Positions 35,645 to 54,319 of a DNA stretch of 64,000 nt are shown here, piece after piece. The DNA is from Acorus gramineus (lineage: Eukaryota; Streptophyta; Magnoliopsida; Acorales; Acoraceae): positions 5,275,022-5,339,021 of the forward strand of contig CM060856.1 in the NCBI GenBank assembly GCA_030737835.1. Reading direction: 5' to 3'. Position 1 is the stretch's first letter; every line of letters starts with the position of its first letter. The notes beneath the pieces are model-generated. The model ran no database searches and was not told where the DNA came from. It worked only from the letters and a program-made list of their open reading frames with translations. The translations under genes and the position numbers were made by a program.

Positions 35645-38600
35645 ATTGTCTGGATGACAGGATTCTTTGAAAAAAATTGAACAAACAGAAGCAAAGATTG
35701 AATTCATTGATCTGCTCAGTATGGCTAGAAAGGGCATCAACTGGTGTTCTTACTGTCCATTTTGTAATTCCATTTGTATTCTGATGTATATCATATACTT
35801 TCATTCATCAAAATATGTTTGATTGTTTTACTTGAACATACTCCATTGCGTGGAAATTTGAATTTGATAATAATTCAAATATCAAAGCTCAAATCAAATT
35901 CTACTCATTAAAACTTAATGATCAAATCATGAGTACAGTGAGATTGGTTGTGACATTATCCTTTTCTATGTGATGCCAAAGGAATGGTTTTACTCTGATT
36001 CCTGATTTATTTTTTATCAAAAGATTGCATGCATCATTCAAATGCAACTTTTTGCAAGGATGATGTGATTGAGGGAGATGGAGGGAATTGTATATCAAAT
36101 TTGAATTGTAATCAACTCTGAATCTCAAAACCTGAGGAGGTAGATAAACATAAACTCAACCCACTAAGTTTGGTTTATAATGAATTGAATTCAAATTTGA
36201 CCATTATATTCTAAACAATTTGAATTTCAGAGCGGTCACAATAATATAATAATCAATGTTTCAAATTCGAATTGGATTAACCCAACACTTCAAGTCTTCA
36301 CTCAAACCCACCAAGAACCAGTTCAACTTTAATCGGTTTGGGTTCAAATTGAAATCAATAACTAAAATTCAGTATGAATAGGGGCTGGGTCAGGTTCTAT
36401 CCTTTCAAATGACACTTTAACTAGAGATGTTTGAAATATATTGTTTTCAGAATTGTTTTCAAATGTTACCTAATAAATGAAAAACAACTTTGAAGTTGCT
36501 ATAATCTAGTTATTTATGCTCCTATATTTTTTTAATCGTTTTATGTGTCACTCGTAATGAGTCATACACTCATCATTTGCATTTATCTAGTCATTCATCT
36601 ACTTTTTATTGGTAATTATTCGGTTTCAATTTAGATTTAGAAGTTTAAAAATTATAAGCGCCCGTTCGAACAGAAAATTAAATTATTTTGAGATTTATGA
36701 CTATTCTAGTATAAATAAGGATAACTTGATTTTTTTGTTTGTTTGTGTTTTGAATTATTCTTGTTTAGAAAATATTTTTGTTGTTTAGATAAAATGTGAA
36801 TAAGGCGTGGATAATGATTTACAAAATATGAAACAATGATGATAATTGATTTGATAATTATTTAATAAAAGGTGATGACAATTGATTTAACAGTGAACCT
36901 ACGTATCTTTTTAGGTTGAATAATTTGAAATAACTTAATTCCAAGGGTTGACTGAAATCCATATATCACTTTATGCCAGTTAATTATGACATACAGATTG
37001 TCATTTATTACAGTATTTCAAACACCCATTTTAAGACTATTACGACTAATTCTTACTTATTTCAAACCTTATTCTCCAATCAAAAGTGGGCTAAGAGAAT
37101 TTTGTGAGTTTCATATGGTTTGCATCTCCTCTTTATTATATAAAGTGAAAAAGATACATGTAACCCCTATTACAGTCCTAATTACAGTTTATCCCATTTT
37201 TCTTTTTTTATAAAATTATACACTCACCATTTAAAGTGCATGCTATTATATAAAAATATGAAATAAAGTATATACTGAAATATATTAATATATTTTTTTT
37301 CATGGTATAAAAATGAAAAAAAGGGTTGTAGTATATATGATATGCAGTATACAGTATATACTATATTATCATAACATAAGGGCTGCAAAACAGGCTGTAT
37401 ACATGTATCGGCACTCATAAAGAAATAGATGCTCTTGGATTTTAACCCATGACTAAACCAAGTAAAAATGCGTGCTCTCATGTGATGTATTCTTGTTTGA
37501 TCTCAGTTTCGTTGCAAGCTTACATGACATTGCACAACAAAACATCTAATGATCATCTAAATTTACACCCAAATTTACACTACAAAATTGGGAATACATA
37601 CTGCTCATGAGTGGTATATACACTTTTTGGATGAAATTTTGAGCCCAAAATTTTTTTTTTTTTATAACAGCACCCTCTACCATGTAGAGAATGCAAGAAC
37701 CTGGTTAAATATACACGGAACAACAATGCATAGGTATAACAATTTTCCCTAACAGAAAGTAAAAGAACAATTAATTAACGTCCAAACTATCACCCATATA
37801 TACATCCCAGATAGTAATGTATATATTTAACAGAGCAGGAGCCGATCGTCTAACATGGAGGGCAAGGTAAAATCACCAGTCCAGAAATCAAAACCGGAAA
37901 TTTATGAGATAATATGGAAAGTTCAAACCAGAGATTTGCACCACAGATGCATTACTCACTGGACTACAATAGCATTCCAAAACCAGCATATGATGTCCAC
38001 AACTTTCTGATTAATTGAGTAACAATAACGCAGGTAACTATAATAGATGTCACAAAATGCAACTTTTCTTAAACTGAAGCCAAAAAGAAACAACTTGCAG
38101 CCATATCTCATATTTGGTAAAGATTGCAGCTAGGCTAAGCGAATCATGACAACAAACATTTGTTCTAAATGCACAAGTATGTACCTGGACTCCACAAACT
38201 AAGTTTACAACCATAAAAAAATTTTCAATAGCATGCATCAAATTTCACATTTCCCATCCACTTATGCTACAATTGCGAAAATGCTTGGAGAATCTAGCAC
38301 AACTTACAATAGATGCAATAAAACAATACATGACTCAGTCCAGATATACCATGATATGAGATTCTTGGATGAACTAGAATTCAGATTGAAAAAAGAATAA
38401 CACACTCACAACTCATAAGATACAAATGAAAAAAGATTTTGCGTGAATGGATTTTCATATGTAGGGAACGACACGCTAAAAGGTTCATCCTCAGATGTCG
38501 AGTGTCCAAGTGATCATCCATCCAGAAAATTAAGGTAAGGGAGCATGTATTGACTCCAAAGTGAATTCAACATACACTTTTTTTTTTTACGGAAAAATTC

Positions 38601-41600
38601 AACCATACACTCTTGTAATCTAATATACCTTCATAACCTTTCGCCCCTCATCAGTCTACTAATTAACCTAATCCATTCTATTACTGCTCTGCTCTATATA
38701 GAATTTCCTTGTTACTGCTATTCAGCTATCTCATCTTTTCATTGAACCTGCTCACACAGTCCAATTTGATCCTCATGCAGTTTATCTTAAAAGCACTCTG
38801 TCCCAACCCTGTCCTTTTGAAACTTGCCAACATCCATATCTCATCATGAATTCCCAAGTGGCATGCCATTTCCCAATTGCCCCGTTTTATCATACACCAT
38901 AAGACATGCAAGATTCCTGTTTTTATTGCAATATATTAAGATTCTCCCCTAGGTCATATGCTGGTATACAAATATGCATCAACTCTGAAAAAAATACGAC
39001 TAAAATCAAAATTAAGAGCAAATCAATAGTGAAAGAATAGTGAAAAAATTCTCTTCGACAACTGCTAGTGAAATAAAAAGAGAGAACACCTAGCCAGCTA
39101 CATATGGGTCTCATATGTTATCCTAGATAAGTCTCATATGTTTGTTTTCTTTCATATGCCTAAATCTAAACCAGGAAGCTAGTAAAGCTGCTAAAATGTC
39201 TCATCCAGTACTTCTGAAGTTTGTTTTCAAACCTGAGCCAAATCAGAGCTTTAGATTATAATACAGTTGCTACATACCAACTCACAGAAATTAAAAAAGG
39301 TTCAACACTCACATTCATGGATCTTTATTTCTTCCGCTTGAATGAATCTTTTGCACACAAACGAAGCAATGACATTGGTTAGAAGATAGTAAATTTATCT
39401 CATTCTGGAATGCTTTAAAGTTTTATACATCTCCGCATATACCATGCATTAGAGAACTCTTAATTTTTAGGTTACCTAAAAACAGACTGTGGACCTCAAT
39501 TTTTACCAACGTCTCCTCTCATTCTCATCTTTTCATGCATCTTAACCATGCCCCGCTTCCATGAAGTTAGCAAAAGATAGATAAAACACCAATCATAAGT
39601 CTACACACGTCCACATGCAGTGAGCCAAATAATGCAAGGCTTCATTAGAATATTGATGTTAAAAACAAATCTGGAATTGCAAGATTTTTGTTATGCTAAT
39701 GAGGTGGCAATGTAGTCTAAAACTTTGCAAAATGCCTGAAATATAATTTAATTAAAAAAGAAAAAAAATTGAGCCCATCAGTAAGAAGATAGAATGTGTC
39801 ATTTGTTGCTTGATACAGGCTTTATAAAAATATATATCACACTTGGACTCTTGCCAATCAATGACCATGTTCAAGTTTTTATATCAATCATAATTTCTTA
39901 ACCATGGCATCAAAGCCTAAACCAGTCTTCCCTTCCTGCTTTCTGTTTCCTAGAACCACTGGCCTCAAGTGACCAAGAGATCTAAAATCATCTCTTTGTT
40001 AATTTATCCTCAATAAGAGCTACTCCTAAGCCTTTTCTGATACATTCCAGTCTAATCCTACTCAACAAACCCCAGATTATACAGGCATCACCTAGAGCTG
40101 TCAGCTGATCAAGAGACAACTGCCACGGAAAAAAAGAAGAAGTTATGCAGTAGAATTTACAATATAAATTGAAAACAAATTAACCTTCAAATAAACAGGA
40201 TACCCACTATGAAGAAACGGATGCACCTCTAAGATCTATTTACTAGTACTCTATGGATGGATCTTTTATCATATGACTCATTAGTAATAAGCAACCCAAA
40301 TGTTGAACTCATCATAGGGCCTACAGATGGGGAAAAACAAATTGAACCTCCTGATACGGAAAAGGGTGCAGGAAATTAAGTTAGTGAATCCTCAGAGCAA
40401 ACCTCCACAGCAGCATCTGATCCTAACAAGAATGAACAGAATCCATTCAAATAAACAAGGGAAAGACTATAACTTCCTTTCAAATGCAGAGTCTGTTCCT
40501 ATCAGGGAGTCAATTCGAAAAAAAAAAAAAAACAAACTGCCAAGCCCATTAACAGAAAGATGTGAAGAAGGCAGCCAAATAAAAAAAGGTCTTGTTTTTT
40601 TTTTCAAAAAAAAAAAAAATTGGAACAAAAAGTTTGACATCGCTGTTCATTTATTAGTACACGAAGTTCTTCTACAGTCCATTGACGGTATCAATAATCT
40701 TATACAGACACATTCAGAATGTTTGGAAAACCATATATAATTCTTTAAAATGATATATAGAATGGAAGGGTTAAAAGTCTTCAATCGAACAAAGATGTGC
40801 TAAAGAAAAAAAAGGATATTGTAAGTGAGATGCTACATGAATAAGCAATCTGGAACTCTAGAACAAAGAAATTAAAGAATTCAAAATTTTGCAGAAGGTT
40901 TTATTTTTTTATGGAATGGTAGGCAATTAGCCTTGTATTATAGCATCAAGGCCAAAGCCCAAAACTTGAAAAAAAAAACACAAAGGAGATCCTAAACAAA
41001 CCATCCGTGGTAGAAGAGAGCTCTACCATGAACCAACAAAATACATAACATCCTACTCAATAATAATTTTTTCCCTTACAAACAACACTTTTATAGCTCC
41101 TGCACAAGATACTCCCTAGTATTTGATAAAATGAACAACGAGCTCCCAGACATAGATTTGGGATTTTCTCTTTCAAATTTAGCAGAAGCTTAACAATCGT
41201 AGAATCCTACGTTGAAACTAACATTAAAAATTCCATATGACCAATGATAACTAAATAAGAACAACAGTTCTCACCACCGCCAACAGACTAAATTTTAATG
41301 CCATCTTATATGCTTTATGAAATTGAATGATTCTCACAAACACCCTATCACACAGTGAAATAATTAGAAAGAGATTAAATGCATAGCATGAACAAGTGCC
41401 CTGGTCAAGATGTCCTTAAAATAGATATCTTCACAGAACATAAAATGAAAAGACACATTAACATTGAGGTAGAACAAAGATTCCAAAAGCAGTTCCCGCA
41501 TAGTCCCCAACTAAAACAACACAGAGAAACATTACAACATCAATTAGGAGCTACATTTACATCAATAAATACAACAATAAACAATCTCTGAATCCAAAGC

Positions 41601-41999
41601 ATAGGGCAATGTTCCTTTTTTTTTTATTGAAACTCCTCTCAAGGCAATAAAGGTCCCATCAATGAGCACACATTCATAGACATTGTTCATGTACACTGTT
41701 ATCCCTGACCTAAACATAGCAGCCTTATGTGGACGGATTTGAGGGAAAAAAGAAAAAAAAATCAGACCCCTCCAGTGTTTTGTTACAGATCAATCACCCA
41801 AAACAATGCCCTCCCAACCAAACAAACACAAACCCCATCTCCTCCCTCCCTCCCTCCCCACCCACCCCTCCACAGGACCCAATTTTCCTTCTTATATGAA
41901 ACAGATATAAAGATATAAAAGAAGGAACAGAACTATAAGCACAGAAGCAGAAGAAGAAAAAAAAATCAAATCATAAGAATTGAAATTTTAAACTCAAAC
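35645..41999. other. Gene-poor region, no gene seen
   Basis: About 6.3 kb of AT-rich DNA. The first 200 bases are probably the 3' UTR of the PPR gene and the last few hundred the 3' UTR of the epimerase gene. About 36700-36960 resembles the MITE family at 61398 (TTTGTTTGTTTGTG, AATGTGAATAAGG, GTGATGACAATTGATT). A-runs occur near 40520 and 40610. No ORF between has family features or coding-like composition. Confidence 0.55.
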
Positions 42000-43334
42000 T
42001 CAACCGGAGCTCCGCTTCCCGGAGTCATAGTAGCTGAGGTACCACTTCACGAACTTCTTGAGCCCCGTCGCGAGGTCGGTGGTGGGCTTGTACCCAAGCT
42101 CCTTCGCAGCAAGACTGATGTTTGCGTGCGTGAAAGGCACGTCCCCGTTCCTCGGCATCTTCACCATCATCCGGTTCGCCTTCACCTTCAGCAGCCTCTC
42201 CAGTATCCCCACCAGCTTCGCAACCGGCAGGGGCGACGTGTTCCCAAGGTTAAAGACCCTCAACGGCGCAGGCCCCCTCTTCTTCCCACCACTGCCTGTG
42301 GATTTCCCTGCCGTATCGAGTGAAGCGAGGCAGCCCTTCACGACGTCGTCAATGTAGGTGAAATCACGGGCAACGGTGCCATGATCGGGGGTCTCGAAGA
42401 TGGGGATCCTCTTCCCGCGGAGGATGTCCTTGGTGAAGAAGAAGTAGGCCATGTCAGGACGGCCCCACGGACCGTACACAGTGAAGAAGCGAAGGCCGGT
42501 GATGGAGAGGCCGTAGATGTGGTTGTAGGTGTGGGCGATCTCTTCCCCGGCCTTCTTGGTGGCGGCGTAGAGGCTGGCGGGGCGGTCGGTGCGGTCGGAC
42601 TCGGAGAAGGGGACCTTCGAATTGAGGCCGTAGACGGAGCTGGAGGAGGCCCAGACGACGGCGGGCTGGGGGTTGGCGGACTTGCAGGCCTCGAAGAGGG
42701 AGACGAGGCCGGCGATGTTGCTGTGGATGTACGAGGACGGGTTCTTCATGGCATATCGGACGCCGGCCTGGGCGGCGAGGTGCATGACGTGCGTGAAAGG
42801 GACGACGTCGAAGAGCTTGGTGAGGAGGGCGGCGTCGTTGACGTCGCCCTCGACGATGAAGACGCGCGCGCGCTCGAGGAGTGCCTGGCGCGCGCGCTTG
42901 AGGGAGGGGTCGTAGTAGTCATTGAAGTTGTCGAGGCCGAGGACGCCGTCGCCGCGATGACGGAGGGCGAGGGAGACGTGGGAGCCGATGAAGCCAGCGG
43001 CGCCGGTGACGAGGACGGTGAGGCGGCCGGATCGGACGCGGGCGGAGGAGCGGACGCGCTTCTCCCAGGAGGGACCGCCCCAGGGGGCGGAGGGGTGGGA
43101 GGAGTGGCGGAGGAGGCGGCGGTCAGAGGCGGAGGAGGGAGGGGAGGAGGGGGAGCGGTAGAAGAAGAGGAGGATGAGACCGAGGAAGACGAAGGACCAG
43201 AAGGCGAGCTTGGCGAGGGAGGAGTGCCACCGGAGGCGGTGGTGGACGAACGGAGACTTGTCGACCTTGAACTTGCCAGGCGTCGATGGGGCGCCGCCGT
43301 CCATGTGGGAGGAGATCGGCTTGAGCTGTGACAT
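42000..43334 (-). CDS. GAE: UDP-glucuronate 4-epimerase (GAE family)
   Basis: Single exon, 444 residues, MSQLKPISSH to DSGKRSSG. Converts UDP-glucuronate to UDP-galacturonate, the precursor of pectin, in the Golgi. A short cytosolic N-terminus is followed by one transmembrane helix (about residues 42-59, KLAFWSFVFLGLILLFFY), the type II membrane layout of GAEs. The extended SDR domain follows: NAD-binding GAAGFIGSH at 111-119, DNFNDYYDPSLKR at 135-147, HLAAQAGVRYA, SSSSVYG and the catalytic YAATK at 256-260, then GPWGRPDMA and TYIDDVV. Length and lack of introns are usual for the family. Upstream (43335-43600) has CT/GA-rich and G-run stretches. By position it would correspond to Arabidopsis GAE4 (At2g45310). 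Confidence 0.93.
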   Translation of the reverse strand: MSQLKPISSHMDGGAPSTPGKFKVDKSPFVHHRLRWHSSLAKLAFWSFVFLGLILLFFYRSPSSPPSSASDRRLLRHSSHPSAPWGGPSWEKRVRSSARVRSGRLTVLVTGAAGFIGSHVSLALRHRGDGVLGLDNFNDYYDPSLKRARQALLERARVFIVEGDVNDAALLTKLFDVVPFTHVMHLAAQAGVRYAMKNPSSYIHSNIAGLVSLFEACKSANPQPAVVWASSSSVYGLNSKVPFSESDRTDRPASLYAATKKAGEEIAHTYNHIYGLSITGLRFFTVYGPWGRPDMAYFFFTKDILRGKRIPIFETPDHGTVARDFTYIDDVVKGCLASLDTAGKSTGSGGKKRGPAPLRVFNLGNTSPLPVAKLVGILERLLKVKANRMMVKMPRNGDVPFTHANISLAAKELGYKPTTDLATGLKKFVKWYLSYYDSGKRSSG

Positions 43335-44085
43335 TCAATGGAGACCTTCTTTTCTTCTTCTTTTTTGGGGGGTGGGTCTTTTTCTAGGGTTAATGTTAGG
43401 GTTTTGGAATCAAATCAAGAATTGATTTTTTTGGAATTGTTTCTTTTGAAAGGGGGGAATCAAAAATTGGGGGGGGGACTTGTTGGGGAGGCTTTGGATT
43501 TTTTTTTTTTTTGTTAAAAAGTATAAATGAAAGAAGAGATCCAGAACCAGCGAATGATGTGAAGAGGGGAAGGGGAAAGGAAGTTGGAAGGGGGGGGGGG
43601 GGGAATCAAAGGTGTCCAATAAATGATGGCATATTTGAGGGGGATTTTTTTATGTATATAATTTTGGCCTATTTTAGTGGTTTATTTATTTTAAATTATT
43701 GTATAAAATTTGGGCACGAGGGGAGTTTTAAATTTTAATAATTGTTAATCCGAATTATGGGGAGATAAAAAAGGGGGGGGGGGGGGGGGGACAGGCTAAT
43801 TGGGTGGAGGGCATTGAATAAATCCTCTTCTTTCCCTTATTTAGTACTCTTTGTTTAAGTTGTTAAATGAGTATGGTGTGGTTGAAAATCGAAGAAATCT
43901 TGTTCTTCATCCAATAAAATCTCATGTTTGAGATTAGGTGGTGATGTACTATCTGATTTGATTGGTTGATTTCTTACATTTTTAAGATAATGTCATTGTT
44001 AGAACAAAGAGTCGTTAAATATTGATGTTCAATTTCTCTTGCACTCCGGATTCATATTAGTCTTACTTCACATGTGAAAGTTTAG

Positions 44086-44116
<31 letters not shown>

Positions 44117-47100
44117 ATGTTATAATAGATAAATTATGTATCTTATTAGTAATTTTGATATTTTCAATTCAATGGATTCTTTCAGTATGTTACAAAGATA
44201 TATGCATTTTGCTACAAGCATGTATTTCATTAAAAATAATTTATCATTTTAAAAAAATTAAAATTACTGACTTATATTCGTACAGAGGTGCCCATAGTAG
44301 TCGCACTGTTACATTATTCATCAAAATTGAAGTATGTTGTCCATTCACAACCGTTAATAGAACTGCAAGCACACAAAACTATTTGTGTTCCTTCAAAAGT
44401 CATTGAACCAAGACATTATGCTTTAAAGTCACATTGTGCATATGAAGTAGTGAAATAGTTTGCATTTTTAAGTTAGGCCATGTGTTGATTGAATTGATGA
44501 TATGTTTCGGCTGTTGCGGATATGAAATCTTTTTTGCTTTCCCATATAAAATGTAATAAATGTCTTCGTTTGTTGAATACAAATGATAAGATAAATAAAA
44601 TGAAATAAAACAAATGGTTTGTTATAGCTCAGAAACTGAGACGGTCACATTCAATAACTGCATTGATATGCACGCAATTCTTCATGAACTGCATTATATC
44701 ATTGGCCACGCAAAATCATGCATGAATTAAGGGAGATATGCTAAAAGTTTGTATTTAATCATGTGAGTTTGAGAGAGAGTATATATATATATATATATAT
44801 ATATCTCAAATTCTCAACCATGTGAAGTCACTTTTTTAAGGCATGCAAGAGCTTTATTTTTAGGGAAAAATTCATACTAACCCTATGAAATTTGACTGAA
44901 ATCCATATAACCTTCTGTAAACACATAATAAATCTAAATAACTCACTGAATAAACTTTTTGTTAATCAATGATGAATATTTTACACATATTTTGTTTAGT
45001 TAATCCTGCTTGAAAACACGATATACTAAAAAATTACTACAATGAATTAAAAAAATAAAAAATTATATGAAAATAACGATTTTATCCTCTTTGAATATAT
45101 TATAAAACTATATCAGGAGGAGTAAAATAATTATTTATAGAAGAATTTTTACATTTTTAACACATTGTAGGTTTTTTGTATATTGTGTTTTCTACCAGGG
45201 TTAATCAAATATAATATTCACATAATATTCATCATTTGTAAACATAAATTTTTTCTATGGGGTTATTTGAATTTACTAAAGTGTTTTTAGGGGGTTATAT
45301 GGATTTTAAGAAAATTCAGGGGGTTCTATGGATGTCAATCAGGGGGTTATATGGATTTTTCCCTTATTTTTAATATATATAGCACACCCTAAATGGCAAC
45401 ATTGATACGTCACGGAGTTTCGAAAGTCTCCTTAAACGTTTCTTATTCATTGTATTTAGGTCAGTTAATTAAAATAATTTATTCAATCGTATAGATTCAT
45501 TTTCAAAAGATTAGTCACCAACTTGACATGATGATTTTTAATTTCCATCTGTAGAATTTTTTAATTCAAGATGAACCGTAAACAAGTTTGACTTTGATTT
45601 TCATAATTCGTAGCAAACTTTCGTAATTCATAGTGATTTAGAGCTCGATTTAGAGCTCGAGTAGATTACCGTGATTAAGTTGGAGGAGACACCAACTTAT
45701 AATAGTTGATATACCTTGATAACTATATCTGTTTCTAATTCTTATGAACACCCATACATATTTTGTGTAAGAGCAAAAAAATGTACCTCCTATAGGTGTG
45801 GCATTGACCCCGATTAATTATATATTTGAATTTATATTTAAAGATCAAATCAAATATCAATTAATGGACATTGATTGAGTTCATTAATCCATCAAATTTA
45901 TCTCCCCCAAATCAATAGAGATACTCACCTAGTCACCTTCTATATAAATTTGTCTCCACATATGAATCTCAAGGTTTTAAAGATTGTTTGGATTCAAACT
46001 TAATCATCAAAAATACTATTTTATTTTATTTTATTTTATTTTTCAACAAAAAAGAGATAAAAACATACAATTAACAAAGATAAAAAAAAAGGCACATGCT
46101 CACACAATGAGAGATACCATGTGCACAGACACTATTTTATATGACCATTGGAGAGTCCATTTTGATATGTGAATGAATGAATATGAATAATTGACATGTT
46201 AAAACACTTTTTTTTTTTTTTACTGAAATATGGTTATTTCAATTTCATTTAGAATAGTAATTATTTGGATGATTAAGTTAGATGAAGGCTGTGTTTCGAT
46301 TCAAGATTAAAACAAAAGAATGTTATAATCTCACATCCCGAACTCGGTTTCTCAAAAGCTATGTTATCCATTCAAATATGATTAAACATAATGCAATAAA
46401 AAAAATAGAAGATTGAAATGGAAATTTCTTGCTTCTTATGAACTGTTGTAATTTTACAATACATATTAGATTCAATAATATCACATGGAATCATTTTTAA
46501 TATTTATCGAGCAAGGATACAAAACTGATACAAAATGATAATATGTGAATTGAGGTGCACCATGCGGATAGGGGAACACTGTGCGGATCGCGTAATGACT
46601 GTCCAATCATGTAAGGGGAATATATTCACCACTGGTAAAATAATAATAATAATAATAATCATCATCATCATCATCATCGATATAACTTATGAAAACTTAA
46701 GAAATCATTTTTTTTTTTTTGTAAACTTAATAAATCCCTTTAAAGATAGTAAATTTTAAAAAGATATTATAAAATTTATCACATATGGTTAGAGTCAATC
46801 ACAGTCTAGTTAATTTTAGTTAAAATAATTACTAAAATAAATAATATCTAATAAAATTGGAACTTTAAAAGATTTACCGATTTAACAATGAACTTTTTCA
46901 ATTTTTGTATATATATTGGGTTAAAGACATTTAAGTCCTTACGGACATGAGTAATCTCATATAAGTTCTTATAAAAAATAGAGCTGACTTACAAGTCCTT
47001 GAAAACTCATAAAAACCCATATACATCTTTGGTTTCAACAAAAATTAATCATAACGCACTCTGTTTAACTTTAGCCTATAACCATGAAATGATTAAATTA

Positions 47101-47817
47101 TCTTCAAATTTTTAACCATTTTCAATCAATACATCAATGAAAAAAAAGAAACATAAAAAGTCTTACAAAGATAATTTAATCTTTACATAGACTAATTTAT
47201 TTTTATATTTATTTATAAAGATTATAATATCTACACAATTACACGGTGTTAAAATATACTATTAAATTTAAATAAAATTTTAACTTGAAAATGATAATTA
47301 TGCATTTATAAATTTCCAGAAACTCATGTGTTTACTCTAACTTTCACATGGACTAATATGAAATTATCCATAGTTACAGATATGTAGATGTCTTAAACCC
47401 ATGTATATTTTATAATAAATTGAAAACAAGGCCGTTGTGAAGTCAAAATAACATTTTCAAGGATTCACCGCCAAAGATGCCGACGTGAGCCAAGGATCGT
47501 AACATCCAAAAAACACATTCGAACGTGCAGACCACACGTGATCTCGACCGCTCATAACGTGTCAGCTCTGGTGGCTGACATCATCTTCACCGTCCACTCA
47601 ATCAGACACTCACACACATCCAATCGTGGAGTGGACCCTCCTCAGCCAGGCTTACTTACAAGAACCTATCTGTAGTGTACTCTCAATCTATTATAATATA
47701 GAATCCAAAGTCCCTCTTTTTTTTTTAATTCATTTATTGGTGATACAGATTTGAATAATATCAGGATCCAAGCAGCATAAATATGCTAATCATATATAAC
47801 AGGAATGGAAAGCTCAC
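43335..47817. other. Intergenic, promoter of GAE plus repeats
   Basis: 43335-43800 is purine/pyrimidine-skewed with G-runs at about 43590 and 43774, probably the GAE leader and promoter. AT microsatellites lie near 44091 and 44781. A foldback element lies at 44863. About 47640-47810 is 3' flank of EPSPS. No other gene is seen. Confidence 0.5.
44854..45372. mobile_element. Foldback element with 9-bp TSD
   Basis: TTATTTTTA at 44854-44862 and 45364-45372 flanks a 501-bp element (44863-45363). It begins GGGAAAAATTCATA and ends ATGGATTTTTCCC. The two halves are inverted copies over most of their length: GAAATCCATATAACC against GGTTATATGGATTTT, AATCAATGATGAATATTTTA against GAATATTCATCATTTG. The 9-bp duplication suggests Mutator-like mobilisation. 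A related half-copy is at about 10618. Confidence 0.8.
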
Positions 47818-52831
<5,014 letters not shown>

Positions 52832-53099
52832 CTCTCTCTCTCTCTCTCGGATTGAAAGAATTCAAAGAAAGAAATAGTTGGGGAGGGAAAGAGAGTAGGT
52901 CTGGTGAGGTTTTTGGGTTGGTTTTGAGTCCCCACCAAACCCCGGCCGCCGAGTCGCACTCGAGAGAGAGAAAGAGCGAGAGACTCACCTACCGCCACCA
53001 CCTAAATGATGGGTGCGCGAATCTCGAGGCGGGCGCGAATCTCGAGGGACGTGGGGTACACCCCCGTTTTGGAGCGTGAACGGGAGGTGTGACACATGA
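52832..53099 (-). promoter_or_regulatory. 5' leader and proximal promoter of EPSPS
   Basis: On the minus strand the start codon is preceded at once by a GA run (52832-52849). A second GA-rich run lies at about 52962-52983. Such GAGA tracts are targets of plant BBR/BPC factors. No clear TATA box was found. Confidence 0.45.
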
Positions 53100-53960
53100 T
53101 TATTTACCCTTGATAGTTATATAACTTTTTAAATAATAGATAAATTTTCATATGATTATCTTTTATGTTATTCTCATTGAAAAACATAAAATTGATCTTT
53201 TATTGTTTGGCTCACCTTGAATAAAGTAAGGATTGATAGGGGTGGTAAACGAGTCGAACGAGTCGAGCTTTGACCTGCTCAGGCTCGGCTCGTTTAGTAT
53301 CAGGCTCTGCTCGGGCTCGGCTCGACTCGGGAACGAGCTTCATTTTGTGTTCAAGCTCGGCTCGTTGGGCTCGTGAAAAGCTCGGTTAAAGCTCGGCTCA
53401 GCTCGTTTGTTAAACAAGCCAAGCTGAAGCTCGAATCAAGGCTCAGCTCGGACTCGTTTAGCTAAAAAAAATCTTGTTTAGCATTTGAGAAGTCACATTT
53501 CATAAATCACAACACCTTATACATGTGAAAGTAACATAAGTTCGGGCTCTGGCTCGGCTCGGGCTCGGCTCGTTAACCTTTTTTCAGTTAAGTAAACGAG
53601 CTCGTCTAGGCTCGGGCTCGGCTCGGGCTCTGCTCGGGCTCGGCTCGTTTACAAACCGAGCTTTAAAAATTGTTCAAGCTCGGCTCGTTTATCTAATCGA
53701 ACGAGCCTGAGCGAGCTTTAACCGAGCCGAGCCCGAGCCGAGCCCGAGCTGCTCGGCTTGTTTACCAGTGGTAAATAAGAGATGAATAAGAGTTTATGAC
53801 TTTTTAAATGACAATTATACCCCTGCATAAATTATTTGTGTTTCTGAATAAGTATGAGAAATGTGTGTGCGATATGATAAATATGACAAGTTTTAAAATG
53901 AGATATATACATTAGATGATTATAAAAACATATAAATTATTTGTGTGGATTACATGTAAC
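53100..53960. mobile_element. MITE copy split by a nested GAGCC-rich element (about 53238-53770)
   Basis: 53100-53237 and 53775-53950 together match the MITE at 61398 in order (TTATTCTCATTGAAAAAC, GATGAATAAGAGTTTATGAC, TATACCCCTG). Between them lies an insert that starts GGGGTGGTAAACGAGTCG and ends CTTGTTTACCAGTGG. It is filled with GAGCCGAGC/GCTCGGCTCG repeats in both orientations, giving strong secondary structure. The target duplication of the insert is not clear. Confidence 0.6.
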
Positions 53961-54319
53961 ATAACTCTTCACTTTTTATCGGATCATTTGATAGCGCTTG
54001 TGGCCTGGTGGTAGGAGGACAAAGGAAAGGAAAATGTTACACTCAATGCTCCAAATCATTTTAAATTTTTTTAAAATGCATATCATTCTTAAAACTAAAT
54101 ACATGTTCAAAAGAATTGAATGCATTTTTAATATATTTATTAGAGATAACATATAATACATTATAACTATAGGACTATCCATACCAGCACAAATATTTGT
54201 CCAAAACCAAAAGTTCCTTCTTAAATGTAGAATAGCCAAGTGATTGATCTCAAAACAGACGTAAACGAGAATCTAGTGAAATGCGAAACTCAATCATGGT
54301 GAAAGGATTTGGGCAAAAA

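Noticed and set aside
40327-40740. 137-codon Lys/Asn-rich ORF in the gene-poor region
   Set aside because: Low-complexity sequence with A-runs; no domain, no splice partners and no promoter context.
41599-41700. Possible transposase remnant (complement reads CVLIDGTFIA)
   Set aside because: A single short motif with no supporting residues on either side; too weak to call.
42381-43331. 316-codon plus-strand ORF rich in Gly, Glu and Val
   Set aside because: Lies entirely antisense to the GAE gene; composition is a by-product of GC-rich codons and no family is recognisable.
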